Part shown: piece after piece, positions 29,074 to 33,311 of the stretch
Layout: the number at the start of each line of letters is the position of its first letter
How positions within the stretch are numbered: the stretch's first letter is position 1
Source of the DNA: Thalassospira xianhensis MCCC 1A02616
GTDB lineage: Bacteria > Pseudomonadota > Alphaproteobacteria > Rhodospirillales > Thalassospiraceae
Reading direction: 5' to 3'
Assembly (NCBI RefSeq): GCF_003326475.1
Contig: NZ_JPWA01000045.1
Span: 1 to 33,311 of the forward strand
DNA: 33,311 nt
Program-made: the position numbers and the translations under genes
Notes under the pieces: model-generated
Databases searched by the model: none
What the model was told of the DNA's origin: nothing
Seen by the model: only the letters and a program-made list of their open reading frames with translations

Positions 29074-30402
29074 TCAGAACCCGATCATCTGGCGCAGGGC
29101 CGAAAGCGGCCGACGGAAAAGGAACAGCGCCAGGGGAACATGATCCCCCATGATCTTGGCCGATCCCTTCAAACCGATACGGGGAATGTCATCCGGGCTG
29201 TCGAAACGCGCCACCGCCTGATAGGCCAATATGCCTTCGGGCGTTTCCTTTGGCTGATAGGCGGCATATTCAAGCGTTGCATCAACCGAACCAAGCGGAT
29301 CAGCATCCAGAAACAGCCGGACTTCCGCCCCCGATTGCAGGGCGATGGCATCGGAAACCGGAATGGAAATACCAAGTTCGGCGGCATCGGGGGCGGCAAT
29401 GGCCATGACCTGTTCACCGGTTGAAACAGGTCGCCCCCGCCAGTCATTGGAATCACTGAAAATGGCGATGCCCGATTGCGGTGCCCTGACCTCAACCTGG
29501 GAAAGCTGATAGCGGCTGAATTCGGCCTGTTCCTGACGCAGGGCCAGACGGGTCTGCGACAGGGCAACTTCGGCACGGCCTTTGGCGTCACCAAATGCCT
29601 GCTGCGATGCACGGCGCAGTTCGGCCTCGGCGGTATCCACCGCACGCAGGGCTATTTCATAATTCGCCCGGAATTCCGCATCCTCGAAGGAAAACAGAAG
29701 ATCGTCCTTTGCCACCGGTGCGTTCGGGCGGACGTGGATTTCGCGAATAACGCCGGTGATCGGGGCGGCAATCATGACCGGATCACGTGGCATGACTGTC
29801 GCAGGCGCGATAATGCTTTGCCGAACCGGGATCGACAGCACAATGACAAGACCGATCAAAACCCCGGCCACAACAGCCCGCCGTTTTTTCCCGGCCTCAA
29901 ACAACCCGCCCCGCCTTTTGCGCGGGCGAAGCGCATTCCACGCATGGCCAAGCGCATCGGTCAGTTGTTCGACAAGAAGAAGCTCCCCGTCCTGCCATTC
30001 CGGGGCCCGGATCAGTAACAGAAGGCCAAGCGGCGTACCGTCCGGCGCAAGAACCGGCTGGGAAAGGATATTGTCCTGAAGAAACTCCCGCCAGTCCGCT
30101 TCGAAATCAGCACCATCCGCTGAACGCGAAAATGTCCTTTTCTGATCGGCCCGGATATTCCGATTGGCAAGTTTTTCGACAAACCGGATATAGGGGGCAT
30201 TGCGATCCACCGTCGGCACGTTCGAGACAGCCACCACGCGCAATTTCCCGTCCAGCCCATGCGAAAGCAATACCGCCTGCTGATAGGAAATCAGACGGCG
30301 CGTCTCGGTGACGGCGACGAACTGAAGTGCGGTCATATCCCGGGCCTGACGGATGGATTTTTCAATGCCCAGCAAAATTGCGGATGCTGTGATGGTACTC
30401 AT
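29074..30402 (-). CDS. HlyD-like adaptor with N-terminal GAF-like cytoplasmic domain
   Basis: The 442-residue protein has an unusual layout. Residues about 20-155 look like a GAF domain (LISYQQAVLLSHGLDGKLRVVAVS, then LSQPVLAPDGTPLGLLLLI). A basic stretch and one membrane helix (about 176-193) follow, then a HlyD-like periplasmic part with half-lipoyl segment APITGVIREIHVRPNAPVAKDD, a helical hairpin of about 60 residues, and VRAPQSGIAIF plus a beta-barrel. The C-terminus has PLALFLFRRPLSALRQMIG. The GAF-like part would face the cytosol and could sense a ligand or partner. It lies 50 bp after the preceding HlyD gene and 4 bp before the M50 gene. Confidence 0.78.
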   Translation of the reverse strand: MSTITASAILLGIEKSIRQARDMTALQFVAVTETRRLISYQQAVLLSHGLDGKLRVVAVSNVPTVDRNAPYIRFVEKLANRNIRADQKRTFSRSADGADFEADWREFLQDNILSQPVLAPDGTPLGLLLLIRAPEWQDGELLLVEQLTDALGHAWNALRPRKRRGGLFEAGKKRRAVVAGVLIGLVIVLSIPVRQSIIAPATVMPRDPVMIAAPITGVIREIHVRPNAPVAKDDLLFSFEDAEFRANYEIALRAVDTAEAELRRASQQAFGDAKGRAEVALSQTRLALRQEQAEFSRYQLSQVEVRAPQSGIAIFSDSNDWRGRPVSTGEQVMAIAAPDAAELGISIPVSDAIALQSGAEVRLFLDADPLGSVDATLEYAAYQPKETPEGILAYQAVARFDSPDDIPRIGLKGSAKIMGDHVPLALFLFRRPLSALRQMIGF

Positions 30403-30452
30403 TTTACCCGTCGGTTCTGGTCGCGCGCGGCTTGATCCTGTGCCCGAAGCCG

Positions 30453-31259
30453 TCAGGATTCCGGTTCAAAAACAGCAACACCGCTCATGCCCGGCAACAG
30501 CTTTCCGGCATCGCCATTTATGGCTGCAAAGACTTTAACCGTCTGGCTGACCGGGTCAATATCGGCACCGATCCTTTCGGTGGTTGCCGCAATGACCGAT
30601 CCCGTTTCCTCGATCCGTGCCTTGAAGCTCTGCCCGGTTGAAAGCCATGACAGCCAGCTTGACGGCACGATCAGTTCAAGTTCGAGATTGCCCGAACCGA
30701 TGATTTCCATCAGTTCATCACCGGGATTGGCAATCTGATAAGGTTGGCTCAGCCATTGGACGACAGCCCCGTCATAGGGTGCCGTGATCTTGCAGCGGTC
30801 AAGATACACATCCTGAAGCTGCAACTGCGCAAGTGTCCGGTCCCTTGCGGCTTCGGCCATGACGACATCAAGCTCGCCGACACTGCGCAATTCAAACAGA
30901 CGTTTTTGCGATTTCAGTTGGGCATCGGCCTGGCGATAATCGGCTGCCGCGGTTGCGCGCTGTGCCTTGTAGGCCGCACAATCAAACGAAATCAGCAGAT
31001 CGCCTTTCCTGAATGCCTGCCCCGGACGGACCGCCATCCTGTCAATTCTGGCGGCAAGTTCACCGGCAAGAACGGCCCGATCCTGCGTGGTCACCAGAAC
31101 CCGTGTTTCGAGGGGATCCGTTCTTTCCTGCGCGTCTGCTGAAACCGGTAACAAAAAAGCCGAAACCGCAAGCATGCAGAACATGCTTGCGGCGGCGGTA
31201 AATTTGCGGCCCGGACCGTCAATCCGATATCCGCGCAACGACGTCATGGCAAAAAGCAT
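30453..31259 (-). CDS. Periplasmic HlyD-like adaptor protein with paired cysteines
   Basis: The product (268 residues) has an N-terminal signal segment (about 20-43, cleavage after SADA), then a membrane-fusion-protein fold: half-lipoyl ARIDRMAVRPGQAFRKGD, a coiled-coil hairpin (about 97-150), the second lipoyl half ITAPYDGAVVQW, and a short barrel. Unlike a normal adaptor it is short. Cys94 (SFDC) and Cys156 (LDRC) lie at the two ends of the hairpin and are likely close in space. The start is the ATG at 31259, overlapping the TolC stop as TGATG; a GTG one codon earlier is also possible. It has no adjacent RND or ABC pump. Confidence 0.82.
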   Translation of the reverse strand: MLFAMTSLRGYRIDGPGRKFTAAASMFCMLAVSAFLLPVSADAQERTDPLETRVLVTTQDRAVLAGELAARIDRMAVRPGQAFRKGDLLISFDCAAYKAQRATAAADYRQADAQLKSQKRLFELRSVGELDVVMAEAARDRTLAQLQLQDVYLDRCKITAPYDGAVVQWLSQPYQIANPGDELMEIIGSGNLELELIVPSSWLSWLSTGQSFKARIEETGSVIAATTERIGADIDPVSQTVKVFAAINGDAGKLLPGMSGVAVFEPES

Positions 31260-32842
31260 CACTGAACAGCGGCCTGCTTCATTTCATTTTCTGCCACCGG
31301 GCCTTTGTCCCCTTCGGCCACGGTAACCGGTGCATCATAATCCCCCTGGTTCCAGCGCGTCAAAACCTCGCCCACGCTCCGGGCAAGGGTATCGACCGAA
31401 TCATCGGGGATATCATTCGGGAACGGATCGGCACCGATCGACGCAAACAGACGGCCATAGGATGCCTGCATGTCGGCATAGGCCATATCGCGTTGCAGAT
31501 TGCTCAGCAACGCCCGGACATCGGCCCGGATCGCCTGCCCTTCACCGACCGCATTGGCCGACTGGCTGGCATTGACGGTTTCCGATATCTGGTCCTGCAC
31601 CGATGCAATCCGGTCGGTCAGTTCATAATCGCGTTTGGCAAAGGCAAACCGCAATTGCGCAATATTGACCTGACTGATGACCGCCATGCTCAATGCAAGA
31701 CGGCGCACTTCCGAAAGCTCGATCTGACTGTCGGCAAGGCGCATGTTTGCCGGTGCCTTGAACAGCTGCATCAGGTTCCATGAAAGATCAAGCGATCCCT
31801 CGTACCAGTCGGAATTGACCTTGTAGCTGTCGGTCGTGTGATTGATACCGGCACTGAAATTAAGCCCCGGCACCATCTGCACGATGGCAATCTTTGCTTC
31901 CTGCTGATTGATCCGCAACTGATAGGCTTCCGAACGCAGTTCCGAACGGTTTTTCAGTGCTTCCAGTTCAAGTTGCTCGGAAGTCATCGCCAGAACCGGC
32001 ATCGGGCCACTGTCGGGTTCAACAGCGGCCTCGACCGTAAAGTCACTATCGGGATGAATATTCATCAGAACGGCAAGCTCGGTGCGCGCTTCAACCAGCT
32101 GACGCTGGCGGGTTTCAAGCTCGCGCAGGGTCAGCAGAAGGTCTTCCTGATAGGTCAGCGCATCAAGCGGCGCACCAACCCGTTCACGCACCTGCGTTTC
32201 CGAACGCGAAAGTGCCGTACGAACCTTTTCCAGTACCGGTTTGAACTGCACCAGCGCCCGTTCGGCCGCAGCCGCGCGCCAATAGGCACTGCGCGTATCA
32301 TTGATAACGTTATGGATCACCTGGCGACGGCGTTCCTTGACGATAAGCGCCATGTCCGCCTGCTGATGGGCACGCATGTAGCCGATGGCAAAATCCAGAA
32401 CATTCCAGCTTACCGTCAGGTCGCTATCGCGGATTTTCTTGTCCGAACTGATCGAGGTAGAAGTCTTGTCCTCGTTAAAAGTGGAATCCGGACGGCTACG
32501 CTGCGTCCAGCCCGAACTGGCAACAACATCCGGCAGAAGATTGACATTGGCAACGTCAAGCTGCCCCATCGCCACCGCTTCTTCCATCAGTTTCAGCCGG
32601 TGATCGAGGTTGTATTTAAGTGCGCGCGCAATCGCTTCTTCAAGCGTCAGCGGACCGTTGATCTTTTCCTGTTTTTCAAACAGGCGCGCCAGATCCTTTT
32701 CCACGCGCGCATTGTTTTCTGTCACCGTCAACGGCTCTGGCGCAACGGCACAGGCCGATAACAATGCCGCCGTTGTCAGTGCGACAGCCACATTCCGCCA
32801 TTTTCGGAAAGTCCCGGGAAACTTCAAAGCACGATTAACCAA
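31259..32842 (-). CDS. TolC-like outer-membrane efflux lipoprotein
   Basis: The product (527 residues) begins with a lipoprotein signal peptide (lipobox LSAC, lipidated Cys31). The mature protein has the two repeats of long alpha-helices and beta-strands of TolC/OprM-type channels: PLTLEEAIARALKYNLDHRL at the start of repeat 1, and ALKNRSELRSEAYQLRINQQEAKIA with LDLSWNLMQLF in repeat 2. It would form the outer-membrane duct of the cassette. The open frame starts at an ATG at 32893, but the TTG at 32842 has GGGGGAA 7 bp upstream and gives a better signal peptide, so I use it. It is the first gene of the four-gene operon; the next start overlaps its stop. Confidence 0.87.
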   Translation of the reverse strand: MVNRALKFPGTFRKWRNVAVALTTAALLSACAVAPEPLTVTENNARVEKDLARLFEKQEKINGPLTLEEAIARALKYNLDHRLKLMEEAVAMGQLDVANVNLLPDVVASSGWTQRSRPDSTFNEDKTSTSISSDKKIRDSDLTVSWNVLDFAIGYMRAHQQADMALIVKERRRQVIHNVINDTRSAYWRAAAAERALVQFKPVLEKVRTALSRSETQVRERVGAPLDALTYQEDLLLTLRELETRQRQLVEARTELAVLMNIHPDSDFTVEAAVEPDSGPMPVLAMTSEQLELEALKNRSELRSEAYQLRINQQEAKIAIVQMVPGLNFSAGINHTTDSYKVNSDWYEGSLDLSWNLMQLFKAPANMRLADSQIELSEVRRLALSMAVISQVNIAQLRFAFAKRDYELTDRIASVQDQISETVNASQSANAVGEGQAIRADVRALLSNLQRDMAYADMQASYGRLFASIGADPFPNDIPDDSVDTLARSVGEVLTRWNQGDYDAPVTVAEGDKGPVAENEMKQAAVQ

Positions 32843-32893
32843 GACGGTATTCCCCCAAGTAAATTCAAATTCCCGAATATCTGCCCGATACAT

Positions 32894-33058
32894 ATCCGGT
32901 AATCCGTTGCATCATCCGGGCCTGCTCCGGTTCTGTCCAGAAACCGCAGCATCCCTGTTCCCATATTGCCCCGCGCCTGGTTCTTCACAACCGGTCGGGG
33001 CATTTTTCAATCCGGCGGTCAGACAGGTTCGACCGCCCGGAAATCATCAATCAAATCG
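32894..33058. other. Leader region between Gly-rich protein gene and tolC operon, with two hairpins
   Basis: No gene fits here. GGCGGTC (33014-33020) and GACCGCC (33031-33037) pair around a 10-nt loop just after the upstream gene's stop on the minus strand. A second structure, TGCCCCG (32967-32973) to CGGGGCA (32996-33002) with an inner GGTT/AACC pairing, is followed by TTTTT on the plus strand. The region may attenuate transcription between the two genes and should hold the operon's promoter if there is one. Confidence 0.45.
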
Positions 33059-33311
33059 TCACGCCGGAATACGATAGGTGCCCAGAACCTGATCAAGCAG
33101 CATCGTCTCCATTTCGGCGGCATCGCCAAAGGCCGCCAGTTGCACACTGAAATCTTCAAGCGCTTTGGCCAGTTCCGCCTCGCCCTTGCCATCGCTCATG
33201 GCCTGATCGCCACCGCCGTCGCCCGTGGATGTCTCACCTGTGCCACCTTCGGTGCCCGGGCCCTCGCCCCCGGGTGAAGGCGCTCCCAGAATACCGTCAT
33301 TGCCACCAGGC
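33059..33311 (-). CDS. C-terminus of an acidic glycine-rich protein (runs off right edge)
   Basis: The minus strand is open from the window edge to a TGA at 33059-33061, giving the last 83 residues of a longer protein. The first 50 or so residues are low-complexity Gly/Pro/Thr/Glu/Asp-rich (for example PGGNDGILGAPSP, then GGEGPGTEGGTGETSTGDGGGD). The last 35 residues look like an amphipathic helical tail: KALEDFSVQLAAFGDAAEMETMLLDQ, ending LGTYRIPA. The whole tail is strongly acidic. Such sequence suits a large secreted or surface protein, and its position ahead of the export-like operon in the same orientation suggests it is the operon's substrate. No family can be named from this fragment. 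Confidence 0.6.
   Translation of the reverse strand, partial: PGGNDGILGAPSPGGEGPGTEGGTGETSTGDGGGDQAMSDGKGEAELAKALEDFSVQLAAFGDAAEMETMLLDQVLGTYRIPA

Overview
The window looks like chromosomal DNA of a marine alphaproteobacterium in the Rhodospirillales, most likely Thalassospira or a close relative. This is inferred from moderately high G+C, the protein styles (domain-split MetH, ArsR-methyltransferase fusion, heterotetrameric sarcosine oxidase, alphaproteobacterial Mo-box) and the gene order; no rRNA or species marker is present. I see no tRNA, CRISPR array, IS element, phage gene or integration site, so most of the window is ordinary core chromosome.

Layout. 1-464 (-): 5' part of a ClC chloride channel. 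791-2035 (+): Bcr/CflA-type drug efflux MFS protein. 2099-7852 (-): a methionine/one-carbon operon in the order sahR-like ArsR-methyltransferase, metF, homocysteine-binding half of MetH, folate/B12/AdoMet half of MetH, with a dyad that fits a SahR operator ahead of it. 8158-9605 (+): mlaA and mlaC of outer-membrane lipid transport. 9739-11421 (-): ettA. 11959-16693 (+): a sodium/solute symporter pair (DUF4212 small subunit plus large subunit) followed by a cNMP/CBS/nucleotidyltransferase protein and a DEDDh exonuclease. 16769-17284 (+): small membrane protein of unknown function. 17454-20053 (+): modABC molybdate importer, with a perfect 30-bp palindrome of Mo-box type over its promoter, and a convergent short ModE at 20050-20430 (-). 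20497-21444 (-): D-2-hydroxyacid dehydrogenase, divergent from soxBDAG (21691-26850, +), the four subunits of sarcosine oxidase. 26907-32842 (-): a four-gene export-like cassette. 33059-33311 (-): the C-terminus of an acidic glycine-rich protein.

How they work together. MetF makes 5-methyl-THF, which the two-piece MetH uses to remethylate homocysteine; the upstream regulator probably senses S-adenosylhomocysteine. Sarcosine oxidase feeds 5,10-methylene-THF into the same folate pool, and the divergent 2-hydroxyacid dehydrogenase could handle glyoxylate or hydroxypyruvate arising from glycine/serine. ModE and the Mo-box would shut off modABC when molybdate is plentiful.

The most unusual part is the right end. 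A TolC-like lipoprotein, a periplasmic HlyD-like adaptor, a HlyD-like adaptor with a GAF-like cytoplasmic domain, and an M50 metalloprotease fused to a HlyD-like adaptor form one tight operon with no ABC, RND or MFS pump. Upstream in the same orientation ends an acidic Gly-rich protein that is a natural candidate substrate. This could be an ABC-less protease-coupled export system.
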